Below, in pieces: positions 1-7,903 of a DNA stretch of 39,161 nucleotides (within the stretch, counting starts at the first letter, position 1; every line of letters starts with the position of its first letter). The notes below the pieces were generated by a model that searched no databases, was not told the DNA's origin, and saw only the letters and a list, made by a program, of their open reading frames with translations. Origin of the DNA: Microbacterium sp. (GTDB taxonomy: Bacteria > Actinomycetota > Actinomycetes > Actinomycetales > Microbacteriaceae); contig JAGIAK010000015.1 of the NCBI GenBank assembly GCA_017744855.1, positions 1-39,161 on the forward strand. Direction: 5' to 3'. Position numbers and translations under genes: made by a program.

Positions 1-73
1 CTCCTCGACCATCCTCGCCGCGCCATCGTCGAGCGCAGGGCAGAAGACAGCGTAGTGCGTGGAGCGTCGGAAG

Positions 74-85
74 GGAACCGGTTCC
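74..85. promoter_or_regulatory. Palindromic operator 1 of the sugar ABC operon
   Basis: Perfect 12-bp palindrome GGAACCGGTTCC with a central CG, the layout typical of LacI-family operators. A near copy with one changed base lies at 198-209. No LacI-type regulator gene is in the window. Bases 1-73 show no other structure that I can call; they could be the edge of a neighbouring gene. Confidence 0.55.
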
Positions 86-97
86 ATACTGTCGGCG

Positions 98-111
98 AGG
101 GAGCGCTCCCA
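98..111. promoter_or_regulatory. CelR-like palindrome
   Basis: Perfect palindrome GGGAGCGCTCCC at 99-110. With its flanking bases it matches 13 of 14 positions of TGGGAGCGCTCCCA, the site bound by the LacI-family regulator CelR of Thermobifida fusca. It lies 163 bp before the substrate-binding protein gene. A different LacI-family member could also use it; the regulator is not visible here. Confidence 0.5.
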
Positions 112-162
112 TCACGGCATCCGCTTCCGCGTCAATGGTTGCGAGCTTGTGACACTTCCCCA

Positions 163-192
163 TTGTGCCGGGATGTCGCGCGCCGGTAGGTT
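163..192 (+). promoter_or_regulatory. Candidate promoter of the sugar ABC operon
   Basis: A TTGTGC -35-like hexamer at 163-168 and a TAGGTT -10-like hexamer (TANNNT) at 187-192 are separated by 18 bp. The predicted transcript start falls in the operator at 198-209, a common repressor position. Assigned by pattern only. Confidence 0.35.
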
Positions 193-197
193 GGCGT

Positions 198-209
198 GGA
201 ATCGGTTCC
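198..209. promoter_or_regulatory. Palindromic operator 2 of the sugar ABC operon
   Basis: GGAATCGGTTCC differs at one base from the perfect palindrome at 74-85, 124 bp upstream. Two near-identical sites at this distance could allow DNA looping by a tetrameric LacI-family repressor. It overlaps the predicted transcript start. Confidence 0.5.
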
Positions 210-273
210 CGATCGCGCCGCTGAGGGGCGTCGTCCGAGGTAGGGGCCTAGTAACTCGAAGAGGAGAAACCAC

Positions 274-1593
274 ATGGGTCTGTCACAGCGTTCCCGGCGG
301 CTCGTCCCGCTCGCCCTGCTCGGGGTTGCGGGCGTCGCCCTCGCAGGTTGCGGAGCTCCAGGCGCACCGAGCGGAGGTGGCGGCGGAGGCTCCGACGACA
401 ACAAGACCGTGACCATCTACGGCACGATCGTCGACGACGAGGCGAAGCTCCTCCAGGAGACCTGGGCCGACTGGTCCAAGGAGAACGGCATCACCATCAA
501 GTACGAGGGCAGCCAGGACTTCGAGACGCAGCTCGGCACCCGTGCCCAGGGCGGCAACCCGCCGGACATCGCGATCTTCCCGCAGCCCGGTCTGTTCGCC
601 GACTTCGCCTCGCGCGACTTCCTCAAGCCCGCTCCCGACGCGGTGAAGAGCAACGCCGACAAGTACTGGACCAAGGACTGGGTGAACTACGGCACCGTCG
701 ACGGCACCTTCTACGGCGCGCCGCTGATGGCCAGCGTCAAGGGCTGGATCTGGTACTCCCCGGCCAAGTTCAAGGAGTGGGGCGTCGAGGTCCCGAAGAC
801 GCTCGAGGAGCTGAACACGCTCACCGCCACCATCCAGTCGAAGACCGGCACCCCTCCGTGGTGCGCGGGCTTCGAGTCCGGCACCGCCACCGGCTGGCCG
901 GGCACCGACTGGATCGAGGACTACGTGCTGCGCCAGTCGGGCACCGACGTCTACGAGAAGTGGGTCAAGGGCGACGTCAAGTTCACCGACCCCGAGATCA
1001 AGAAGGCGTTCGACTCCGTCGGCCAGATCCTGCTGAAGCCGAGCTACGTCAACGCCGGCTTCGGCGACGTGCGCTCGATCAATTCCACCGCGTTCGGCGA
1101 TGTCGCCCCGAAGGTCGCTGACGGCTCGTGCGCGCTGACGCACCAGGCGTCGTTCCTCTCGGGCTTCTTCCCGAAGGGCACGAACATCGCCGAGGACGGC
1201 GACGTGTGGGCGTTCATGCTCCCGGGCGAGAAGCCCGGCGAGACGACCGTCACCGGCGGTGGCGAGATCGTGGGTGCGTTCAGCGACTCCGAGGCGACGC
1301 AGAAGGTGCTCGAGTACCTGTCCAGCCCGGAGTGGGCGAACAAGCGCGTCAGCCTGGGCGGGGTCACGAGCGCCAACAACGGCCTCGACCCGGCCAACGC
1401 GAAGGATCCGATCCTGCAGGAGACCATCAAGATCCTCCAGGACCCGGACACCACCTTCCGCTTCGACGGCAGCGACCTGATGCCGGGAGCCGTCGGTTCC
1501 GGTTCGTTCTGGAAGGGCATGGTCGCGTGGATCAACGGGACGCCCACCGACGAGGTGCTTCCGCAGATCCAGACCGCCTGGCCCTCGAGCTGA
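274..1593 (+). CDS. Sugar ABC transporter substrate-binding lipoprotein (AglE-like)
   Basis: Extracellular lipoprotein that would capture an oligosaccharide, probably an alpha-glucoside, and deliver it to the permeases encoded downstream. The 439-aa protein starts with a basic and hydrophobic signal peptide and a lipobox LAGC (lipidated Cys26), then a Gly/Ser-rich linker. The mature part has features of family 1 solute-binding proteins of the AglE branch, including a GGNPPDIAIFPQPG stretch near residue 93. The ATG is preceded by GAGGAG at 259-265. No ATPase gene follows, so a shared MsiK-type ATPase elsewhere is likely. Substrate specificity is inferred from resemblance; maltose- or trehalose-type sugars are all possible. 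Confidence 0.88.
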   Translation: MGLSQRSRRLVPLALLGVAGVALAGCGAPGAPSGGGGGGSDDNKTVTIYGTIVDDEAKLLQETWADWSKENGITIKYEGSQDFETQLGTRAQGGNPPDIAIFPQPGLFADFASRDFLKPAPDAVKSNADKYWTKDWVNYGTVDGTFYGAPLMASVKGWIWYSPAKFKEWGVEVPKTLEELNTLTATIQSKTGTPPWCAGFESGTATGWPGTDWIEDYVLRQSGTDVYEKWVKGDVKFTDPEIKKAFDSVGQILLKPSYVNAGFGDVRSINSTAFGDVAPKVADGSCALTHQASFLSGFFPKGTNIAEDGDVWAFMLPGEKPGETTVTGGGEIVGAFSDSEATQKVLEYLSSPEWANKRVSLGGVTSANNGLDPANAKDPILQETIKILQDPDTTFRFDGSDLMPGAVGSGSFWKGMVAWINGTPTDEVLPQIQTAWPSS

Positions 1594-1599
1594 TCGGTG

Positions 1600-1629
1600 A
1601 GGAGGGCCGCCCTGTGGGGCGGCCCTCCT
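1600..1629 (+). terminator. Hairpin between binding protein and permease genes
   Basis: A perfect 13-bp inverted repeat (1600-1612 with 1617-1629) around a TGTG loop starts seven bases after the stop codon. There is no long T run. In sugar ABC operons such a hairpin commonly protects the upstream message or partly terminates, so that binding protein is made in excess over permeases. Confidence 0.7.
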
Positions 1630-1693
1630 TCTCCCAGGGCCCACGCACCGTCGCGGGGGCCTTCGATCCGCTCTGCGTCGTGAAGGGGATTCC

Positions 1694-2833
1694 ATGACCG
1701 CAAAAGACTTCTTCCACTGGGTCGGCGGGTTGCCGCCGATCCTTCAGGCGGTGATCGTCGTCATCGCGTTCGCCGTGGTGGTGGCCGTCATCCTGCTCCT
1801 CGTGGACATCGCTCCACGCAAGGGCACGCTGTACACCGTCGTCCGGCTGGCGATGTGCCTGCTCATCCCGCTCGCCGTGATGTGGTTCTTCCAGTCCTAC
1901 TACTGGGCGATGGGGGTCGCGGTCGTCGTCGGCGCGGTCTTCTTCTTCCTGGACTACCGCTCGCGGGATGGCGCCGGATATCTCATCCAGCTCGTCGCCT
2001 TCATGGCACCCGCCATGCTCCTGCTCCTCGTGGGGCTGATCCTGCCCTCGATCCAGACGATCTACACGTCGTTCTGGGACGGGCGGGGGAAGTCGTTCGT
2101 CGGCTTCTCCAACTACTCGTGGATCTTCACGCAGTCCGACGGCATCACCTCCGTGATCAACTCGATCATCTGGGTGCTGCTGGTGCCGACCGTGTCGACC
2201 CTGGTCGGGCTCGCCTACGCCGTCTTCATCGACCGCACCCGCGGCGAGAAGATCTACAAGGTGCTCGTGTTCATGCCGATGGCGATCTCGTTCGTCGGCG
2301 CCGGCATCATCTGGCGGTTCATGTACGAGTACCGCGGACCGGAGTTCAAGCAGATCGGTCTGCTCAACCAGATCCTCGTCTGGTTCGGCGGCACCCCGCA
2401 GCAATGGCTGCTGAACCAGCCCTGGAACAACCTGTTCCTCATCGTGGTGCTGATCTGGGTGCAGACCGGATTCGCGATGGTCGTGCTGTCGGCATCCATC
2501 AAGGGCGTGCCTGCCGAGCTGCTGGAGGCCGCCGAGCTCGACGGCGCCAACGCCTGGGAGCGCTTCTGGTCGGTGACGGTGCCGTCGATCCGCCCCGCGC
2601 TGATCGTCGTGCTGACCACCATCTCGATCGCCTCGCTGAAGGTGTTCGACATCGTGCGCACCATGACCGCCGGAAACTACGGCACCAGCGTGCTCGCCAA
2701 CGAGATGTACACGCAGTTCTCGAAGTTCGAGGCCGGCCGCAGCGCGGCGCTGTCGGTGATCCTGTTCCTCCTGGTGCTGCCGATCGTCATCTACAACGCA
2801 CGTCAGATCAAGAAGCAGCGGGAGGTGCGATGA
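1694..2833 (+). CDS. Sugar ABC transporter permease 1 (AglF/MalF-like)
   Basis: Inner-membrane subunit of the importer, expected to form the channel with the next gene product. The 379-aa protein is longer than a standard six-helix permease because of extra N-terminal membrane segments (roughly residues 15-85), as in MalF/AglF-type subunits. The EAA loop that contacts the ATPase is visible as ELLEAAELDGANAWERFWSV near residue 276. It is separated from the binding protein gene by a hairpin and overlaps the next gene by 4 nt (ATGA), so the two permeases are probably translationally coupled. Confidence 0.9.
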   Translation: MTAKDFFHWVGGLPPILQAVIVVIAFAVVVAVILLLVDIAPRKGTLYTVVRLAMCLLIPLAVMWFFQSYYWAMGVAVVVGAVFFFLDYRSRDGAGYLIQLVAFMAPAMLLLLVGLILPSIQTIYTSFWDGRGKSFVGFSNYSWIFTQSDGITSVINSIIWVLLVPTVSTLVGLAYAVFIDRTRGEKIYKVLVFMPMAISFVGAGIIWRFMYEYRGPEFKQIGLLNQILVWFGGTPQQWLLNQPWNNLFLIVVLIWVQTGFAMVVLSASIKGVPAELLEAAELDGANAWERFWSVTVPSIRPALIVVLTTISIASLKVFDIVRTMTAGNYGTSVLANEMYTQFSKFEAGRSAALSVILFLLVLPIVIYNARQIKKQREVR

Positions 2834-3786
2834 GCGCCGTGACCACCGAATCGCAGAGCACACGTGCGATCACCACGGGCGGGCGCCTGGAGGCCTCCGC
2901 CGGCCGTACTCGCAAGAAGCTGTCGCGCCCCTGGGCGTCGATCGCCTCGATCATCATCGCGTTCCTGTGGACGATCCCGACCCTGGGACTGTTCATCTCC
3001 TCGTTCCGCCCTCGTGACCAGATCCAGTCGAGCGGCTGGTGGGAGTTCTTCACCAACCCGCAGGTGACCCTGGAGAACTACGCGCAGGTGCTGCAGTCGG
3101 GCACCACCCAGTTGACCATCGTCGAGTCGTTCGTAAACTCGATCGCGATCACCATCCCGGCGACCGTGATCCCGCTGATGATCGCTTCCATGGCGGCCTA
3201 CGCGTTCGCGTGGATCGACTTCAAGGGGCGCAACGCGCTGTTCATCTTCGTGTTCGCCCTGCAGATCGTGCCGATCCAGATGGCCCTCGTGCCGTTGCTC
3301 AGCTCGTTCTCGCGGGGGATCAACCTGTTCGGCGTGCAGATCACCACCCCGCTCGCCGCTTCGCAGGGCTATGCGCAGGTCTGGATCGCGCACACCATGT
3401 TCGCGCTGCCGCTGGCGATCTACCTGCTGCACAACTTCATGTCGGAGATCCCGGGCGAGATCATCGAGGCCGCGCGCGTCGACGGCGCCTCGCGCGGGCA
3501 GATCTTCTTCCGTGTTGTGCTGCCGCTGACGATGCCGGCGATCGCCTCGGTCGCGATCTTCCAGTTCCTCTGGGTCTGGAACGACCTGCTCGTCGCCCTC
3601 GTCTTCGCAGACGGGGCGGCGGCGCCGATCACCAAGCTGCTGGCGGAGATCACCGGCACGCGTGGCAACGACTGGTACCTGCTCACCGCGGGCGCCTTCG
3701 TGTCGATCATCATCCCGCTGATCGTGTTCTTCTCGCTGCAGCGCTACTTCGTGCGCGGCCTGCTGGCGGGATCCACGAAGGGCTGA
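2830..3786 (+). CDS. Sugar ABC transporter permease 2 (AglG/MalG-like)
   Basis: Second membrane subunit of the importer, 318 aa with six predicted membrane helices after a short charged N-terminus. The EAA motif reads IIEAARVDGASRGQIFFRVV near residue 215. The ATG at 2830 overlaps the stop of permease 1 and follows GGAGG at 2821-2825. The frame stays open far upstream, but only this start suits the family and the coupling. No ATPase gene follows; the next gene is metB with its own promoter. Confidence 0.9.
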   Translation: MSAVTTESQSTRAITTGGRLEASAGRTRKKLSRPWASIASIIIAFLWTIPTLGLFISSFRPRDQIQSSGWWEFFTNPQVTLENYAQVLQSGTTQLTIVESFVNSIAITIPATVIPLMIASMAAYAFAWIDFKGRNALFIFVFALQIVPIQMALVPLLSSFSRGINLFGVQITTPLAASQGYAQVWIAHTMFALPLAIYLLHNFMSEIPGEIIEAARVDGASRGQIFFRVVLPLTMPAIASVAIFQFLWVWNDLLVALVFADGAAAPITKLLAEITGTRGNDWYLLTAGAFVSIIIPLIVFFSLQRYFVRGLLAGSTKG

Positions 3787-3827
3787 CGCGCTCCGTAACG
3801 AGGAGGCCAGGGTGGCGGAGGCCGACG

Positions 3828-3833
3828 TAGTCT
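3828..3833 (+). promoter_or_regulatory. -10 box of metB (leaderless type)
   Basis: TAGTCT lies 7 nt before the metB ATG and no Shine-Dalgarno sequence lies between them, so transcription probably starts at or next to the start codon. The same arrangement recurs at several other genes in the window. Confidence 0.55.
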
Positions 3834-3840
3834 GAATGAC

Positions 3841-4992
3841 ATGTCGGATCACGCCTTCGCCACCCGAGCCATCCACGCCGGACAGTCGCCCGACCCCACG
3901 ACGGGGTCGATCATCCCGCCGATCTACCAGGCGTCCACGCACGTGCAGGACGGCATCGGCGGCTTCCGCGAGGGGTACGAGTACAACCGCGCAGGCAACC
4001 CGACGCGCTCGTCGCTCGAGGTGCAGCTCGCGGCCCTCGAAGGCGGCGCGCACGCCCTGTCCTTCGCCTCCGGCCTCGCCGCCGAAGACGCGCTGCTGCG
4101 CGGCATCCTTCGTCCCGGCGACCACGTGGTGCTGGGCAACGACGCCTACGGCGGCACCTACCGCCTGCTCACCAGCGTGCTCGCTCCCTGGGGGATCGAC
4201 ACGACGACCGTCGAGCTCTCGGACGCGGATGCCGTGCGCGCAGCGATCCGCCCCGAGACGAAGATCGTCTGGGTCGAGACGCCCAGCAACCCGCTGCTGA
4301 AGATCGTCGACATCGCGCTGCTCGCCGAGATCGCGCATGCAGCAGGTGCGGTTCTCGTGGTCGACAACACCTTCGCGTCGCCCGCGCTGCAGCAGCCGCT
4401 GGCGCTCGGCGCCGACCTCGTCGTGCACTCGACCACCAAGTACCTCGGCGGGCACTCCGACGTGCTCGGCGGCGCCGTGGTGTTCGGCGACGACCGGTTC
4501 TTCGACGTGATCAAGTTCCAGCAGTTCGCGGTGGGCGCCGTGTCGGCGCCGCTCGACGCCTGGCTCACCACCCGCGGCATCAAGACGCTCGCCGTGCGTG
4601 TGCGCCAGCACTCGGCCAACGCGCAGGCGATCGCCGAGTGGGCCGCCGCGCGACCCGAGTTCGAGACCGTGTTCTACCCCGGACTCGCCTCGCACCCCGG
4701 CCACGAGATCGCGGCCAGGCAGATGAGCGGGTTCGGTGGGATGCTGTCGCTGGCGCTCGCCGCAGGGCCGGATGCCGCGCGCGCGTTCGCCGAGTCGACG
4801 TCGCTGTTCCAACTCGCCGAGTCGCTCGGGGGAGTGGAGTCGCTGATCGGGTACCCGCCGGACATGACGCACGCCTCGGTGCGCGGCACCGCGCTCGCCG
4901 TGCCGGAGAACGTCGTGCGCCTCTCGGTGGGCATCGAGGACGTCGCCGACCTCATCGCCGACCTCGAGCAGGGGCTCGCCCGCATCCGCTGA
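3841..4992 (+). CDS. metB: Cystathionine gamma-synthase
   Basis: Cytoplasmic PLP enzyme of methionine synthesis that joins an activated homoserine ester with cysteine to give cystathionine. The 383-aa length fits. The PLP lysine lies in HSTTKYLGGHSDV near residue 200, and the pattern closely resembles mycobacterial MetB from FATRAIHAGQ at the N-terminus to the VRLSVGIED block near the C-terminus. Cystathionine gamma-lyase is a close relative and cannot be fully excluded from sequence alone. It appears monocistronic, with no SD and a -10 box directly before the ATG. Confidence 0.92.
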   Translation: MSDHAFATRAIHAGQSPDPTTGSIIPPIYQASTHVQDGIGGFREGYEYNRAGNPTRSSLEVQLAALEGGAHALSFASGLAAEDALLRGILRPGDHVVLGNDAYGGTYRLLTSVLAPWGIDTTTVELSDADAVRAAIRPETKIVWVETPSNPLLKIVDIALLAEIAHAAGAVLVVDNTFASPALQQPLALGADLVVHSTTKYLGGHSDVLGGAVVFGDDRFFDVIKFQQFAVGAVSAPLDAWLTTRGIKTLAVRVRQHSANAQAIAEWAAARPEFETVFYPGLASHPGHEIAARQMSGFGGMLSLALAAGPDAARAFAESTSLFQLAESLGGVESLIGYPPDMTHASVRGTALAVPENVVRLSVGIEDVADLIADLEQGLARIR

Positions 4993-5051
4993 CCCCTGGA
5001 AACCGTCGGCTGGGCATGCAGCGGGGGGAGTAGTGAGGGAGACGGGAGAGG

Positions 5052-5057
5052 TACGAT
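5052..5057 (+). promoter_or_regulatory. Candidate -10 box of the efflux gene
   Basis: TACGAT fits the TANNNT -10 pattern seen elsewhere in the window. Its transcript would start near 5064, just ahead of the palindrome at 5071-5088, and leave a leader of about 43 nt before the GTG at 5107. Confidence 0.4.
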
Positions 5058-5070
5058 GGACCGTTCCCCT

Positions 5071-5088
5071 GTTCGAATCGATTCGAAC
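5071..5088. promoter_or_regulatory. 18-bp perfect palindrome, candidate repressor operator
   Basis: GTTCGAATCGATTCGAAC is a perfect 18-bp palindrome in the predicted 5' leader of the efflux pump gene, immediately downstream of its -10 box. This is the usual place for a TetR-, MarR- or LacI-type operator. Its presence also argues that the coding region starts downstream of it. Confidence 0.65.
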
Positions 5089-5106
5089 CTCCCGAGAAAG
5101 CAGAAC

Positions 5107-6471
5107 GTGTCCGACGCGCCCCGCACCGACCCCGTCCCCACGAGCGCGCCCAGTGAGCGCACCGCCACCGGCAGCATCCGCGTGCCTGGCGCCACAGGGG
5201 CGATCCGCACCCTCGGCTCGAACCCGGCGACCGCGCCGATCATGCTGCACCCGGGCGACTCGATCTCGAACGGGCGACGCGCGCTCTACATCGTGCTGCT
5301 CGGTGCGCTGACCGCTCTCGGTCCGTTCACGATCGATCTCTACCTACCGGCGTTCCCGGTGCTCGAGCAGGACTTCGACACCACGGCGGCGGCGATCCAG
5401 CTCACCCTCACCGGCACGATGATCGGGTTCGCGCTCGGTCAGCTCGTGGTCGGGCCGCTCAGCGACAAGGTCGGACGCCGTGTGCCGTTGATCGCGGTCA
5501 CCGCACTGCACGTGCTGGCGAGCGTCGCGGCCGCGGTGGCGCCGAACCTGCCGCTGCTGGCCGGCGCCCGCGTGCTGATGGGGATCGGCGCCGCGGCGGG
5601 CGGTGTCGTGGCGATGGCGATCGTGCGCGACCTGTTCGGCGGCAAGCGGCTCGTCGTGATGCTGTCGCGCCTCGCTCTCGTATCCGGCGTCGCGCCGGTG
5701 GCCGCTCCGCTGATCGGCTCGTGGTTGCTCACGCTGATGCCGTGGCGCGGCATCTTCGTCGTGCTCGCCGTCTACGGCGTCGTGATGCTCGTCTCCACTG
5801 TCGTCTTCGTGCCGGAGACCCTTCCCGTCGCTCGCCGGCAGGAGAAGGGCGGAGCGACAGCCATGCAGCGCTACCGATCGGTGTTCAGCGACCGGGTCTT
5901 CATCGGCGTGCTCATCATCGGCGGCATGACCTTCTCCGGGCTGTTCTCGTACCTCTCGGCCTCGCCGTTCCTGTTCCAACAGACCCACGGACTGAACGCC
6001 CAGCAGTACGGCCTGCTGTTCGCCGTGAACTCGCTCGGCGTCGTCGCCGGGGTGCAGACCGCCTCCCGCCTCGCCGCCCGGTTCGGGCCGCAGTGGGTGA
6101 TGGCATGGTCGACGGCCGTGCTGCTGCTGGCCGGCATCGCGATCATCGTGACCGACCAGCTCGGGCTCGGGCTCTGGGGCACCATGATCCCGCTGTTCGT
6201 GTTCATGACGGCCTGCGGCTTCACGTTCCCGAACGTGCAGGTGCTGGCGCTCGACCGGCACGGCAAGGCCGCAGGCACCGCGGCATCCGTCATCGGCGCC
6301 ACGAACTTCGGCGTCGCCGGCCTGATCTCCCCGATCGTCGGCTGGATCTCGCGCGGCGCCGGCACGACCGCCACGACGATGGCCTCGGTCATGGTCGGCT
6401 GCGCGGCCATCGGGGTGCTGGCGCTGTGGTTGATCGTGCGTCCGCGCACGGTCGGCATGCTCGCGCCCTGA
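5107..6471 (+). CDS. MFS multidrug efflux transporter (Bcr/CflA type)
   Basis: Proton-driven drug exporter of the major facilitator superfamily with 12 predicted helices. The first helix carries the Bcr/CflA signature LGPFTIDLYLPAFP, followed by QLTLTGTMIGFALGQL and the MFS motif A-like GPLSDKVGRR. I chose GTG 5107 because a GAGAAAG precedes it and the ATG at 5056 lies inside the presumed promoter and before the operator. This gives 454 aa with a Pro/Thr/Ser-rich cytoplasmic N-terminus of about 55 residues, longer than usual. ATG 5242 is an alternative that would remove this extension but has no visible SD. The substrate is unknown. Confidence 0.87.
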   Translation: MSDAPRTDPVPTSAPSERTATGSIRVPGATGAIRTLGSNPATAPIMLHPGDSISNGRRALYIVLLGALTALGPFTIDLYLPAFPVLEQDFDTTAAAIQLTLTGTMIGFALGQLVVGPLSDKVGRRVPLIAVTALHVLASVAAAVAPNLPLLAGARVLMGIGAAAGGVVAMAIVRDLFGGKRLVVMLSRLALVSGVAPVAAPLIGSWLLTLMPWRGIFVVLAVYGVVMLVSTVVFVPETLPVARRQEKGGATAMQRYRSVFSDRVFIGVLIIGGMTFSGLFSYLSASPFLFQQTHGLNAQQYGLLFAVNSLGVVAGVQTASRLAARFGPQWVMAWSTAVLLLAGIAIIVTDQLGLGLWGTMIPLFVFMTACGFTFPNVQVLALDRHGKAAGTAASVIGATNFGVAGLISPIVGWISRGAGTTATTMASVMVGCAAIGVLALWLIVRPRTVGMLAP

Positions 6472-6474
6472 GCG

Positions 6475-6499
6475 TTCTCCCTGCCGCCTGCAGGGAGAA
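6475..6499 (+). terminator. Hairpin overlapping the PAP2 ribosome binding site
   Basis: A perfect 10-bp inverted repeat, TTCTCCCTGC (6475-6484) and its complement (6490-6499), has a 5-nt loop. It starts 4 nt after the efflux gene stop. The AGGGAG that would serve as SD for ATG 6507 lies in the right arm, so on read-through transcripts the hairpin would hide the ribosome binding site. There is no T run. Confidence 0.55.
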
Positions 6500-6506
6500 T
6501 GGGGCG

Positions 6507-7136
6507 ATGAGAAGACGGATGCTGCTCTGGTGGGGCGTCGGACTGCTGGCCGCCGCCGTGGTGCTCGGTGCTGTCATCGTCTTCGGATACCGTGAGCCGC
6601 CGGGGTTCGACAGCTGGTGGAACGACCTCGTGTCGAGCCACCGCGACGACGGGATGATCGACTTCGCCCTCGTGCTCAACGCGATCGGCGGCGGGTGGAT
6701 CGCGATCGCGCTCGTGCCCGGTCTCGTCGTTCTCTCGTTCCTGCTCGCGCGGAGATGGCGGTCGGCCGTCTTCGCCGCGTCGTGCTTCGCGGTGAGCGCC
6801 GGGGGAGTTCAGGTGCTCAAGCACCTGTTCGGGCGTGCGCGTCCCGACGACATGATCGTCGCCAGCGACTTCGGGTCGTTCCCGTCGGGGCACACGGCCA
6901 ACGCCGCGACCCTCGCGCTCGTCCTCGTCGTGCTGCTCCCACGCGTATGGACCGTGCTCGTCGGCGCCCTCTGGATCGTGGCGATGGCGCTCTCGCGCAC
7001 CTTCCTGTCGGTGCACTGGGCGACCGACACCCTCGGCGGCGCCCTCGTCGGCGCGGCGGCGGTGCTGCTGCTCGCGGCCTGGCTGCTGCCGTGGGTGCAA
7101 CGTCGGCCCTCGCCGGAGCCCGCGCCGATAGGCTGA
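6507..7136 (+). CDS. PAP2-superfamily membrane phosphatase
   Basis: Integral membrane phosphatase that probably acts on lipid phosphates such as undecaprenyl pyrophosphate or phosphatidate on the outer face of the membrane. All three family motifs are present in this 209-aa protein: KHLFGRARP near residue 107, PSGH near residue 127 and SRTFLSVHWATD near residue 163. About six hydrophobic segments are visible. ATG 6507 follows AGGGAG, which is part of a hairpin. The exact lipid cannot be told from sequence. Confidence 0.87.
   Translation: MRRRMLLWWGVGLLAAAVVLGAVIVFGYREPPGFDSWWNDLVSSHRDDGMIDFALVLNAIGGGWIAIALVPGLVVLSFLLARRWRSAVFAASCFAVSAGGVQVLKHLFGRARPDDMIVASDFGSFPSGHTANAATLALVLVVLLPRVWTVLVGALWIVAMALSRTFLSVHWATDTLGGALVGAAAVLLLAAWLLPWVQRRPSPEPAPIG
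7129..7134 (+). promoter_or_regulatory. -10 box of the GNAT gene
   Basis: TAGGCT overlaps the end of the PAP2 gene. The predicted transcript start near 7141 leaves a leader of about 22 nt that contains the GAGGAG ribosome binding site at 7152-7157. Confidence 0.45.
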
Positions 7137-7162
7137 GAGGACCCGACCTCCGAGGAGCCTCT

Positions 7163-7762
7163 GTGTCCGTCATCCGCCCGTATCGTCCCAGCGATCGCTC
7201 CGCGATCTACGACATCTGCGTGAGGACAGCGGATGCCGGCAAGGACGCGACCGGCATCCTCTCCGACGACCGGCTCTGGGGCGACTTGTTCGCCGTGCCC
7301 TACGTGGAACGGCATCCCGACCTCGCCTGGGTCGTCGAGTCGGAGGACGGACGCACCATCGGGTACGTCGTCTCCACCGATGACACCGACGCCTTCTACA
7401 CCTGGTTCCGCGACGAGTGGTGGCCCGCGTTCCACGAGCGCTACCCGCGGCCCGCCGAGGTCGTCACGCGCGAGGACCGCATGATCGAGTACGGGTACAC
7501 GCGTGCCCCCGGCGCCGACGCGAACACCGCAGAGTACCCGGCGCATCTGCACATCGACCTGCTGCCAGAGACGCAGGGCCAGGGCCTCGGCCGCACTCTC
7601 ATCGAGACGCTGTTCGCCGAGCTCGCCCGTCGCGGCGTGCGCGGGCTGCACCTCGGCATGGACCCGAGCAACACGGGCGCCGCTGCCTTCTACGAGCGCC
7701 TCGGCATGGTCTCGCTGCCGTCCGCGCCGGGCGGACAGGCGTACGGAGTGTCCTTCGGCTGA
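7163..7762 (+). CDS. GNAT-family N-acetyltransferase
   Basis: Acetyl-CoA-dependent acyltransferase of unknown substrate, 199 aa. The acetyl-CoA binding signature is visible as ETQGQGLGRTLIETLF near residues 137-152, followed by the usual AAFYERLGM strand-helix near residue 175. GTG 7163 is chosen because GAGGAG lies 6 nt upstream and the protein then begins with the family's typical IRPYRPSDRSAIYDIC. The layout resembles eukaryotic O-GlcNAcase-associated GNATs as well as general bacterial ones. It has its own -10 box and no clear partner gene. Confidence 0.85.
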   Translation: MSVIRPYRPSDRSAIYDICVRTADAGKDATGILSDDRLWGDLFAVPYVERHPDLAWVVESEDGRTIGYVVSTDDTDAFYTWFRDEWWPAFHERYPRPAEVVTREDRMIEYGYTRAPGADANTAEYPAHLHIDLLPETQGQGLGRTLIETLFAELARRGVRGLHLGMDPSNTGAAAFYERLGMVSLPSAPGGQAYGVSFG

Positions 7763-7821
7763 CTAGCAGGTTCCGCCTCGGAAAGATAGGGGCTGCTGCG
7801 ATCGGGCGCGATGTGGGAGCG

Positions 7822-7827
7822 TAGTCT
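7822..7827 (+). promoter_or_regulatory. -10 box of the small DUF gene
   Basis: TAGTCT fits the window's -10 pattern. It would give a leader of about 70 nt before ATG 7904, with GAGGAAC as ribosome binding site at 7891-7897. The leader contains only a weak 5-bp stem. Confidence 0.45.
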
Positions 7828-7903
7828 CATCCCCACAGAGCGATCATTTCGGTTGCGCCTCTTGGCAACGGGTTTCCGTGGAGCCGAACAGAGGAACGTC
7901 CAC

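Noticed and set aside
2803..5250. 815-residue open frame on the minus strand
   Set aside because: Antisense to permease 2 and metB, both well supported. The peptide is an Arg/Gly/Asp/His-rich shadow typical of GC-rich DNA.
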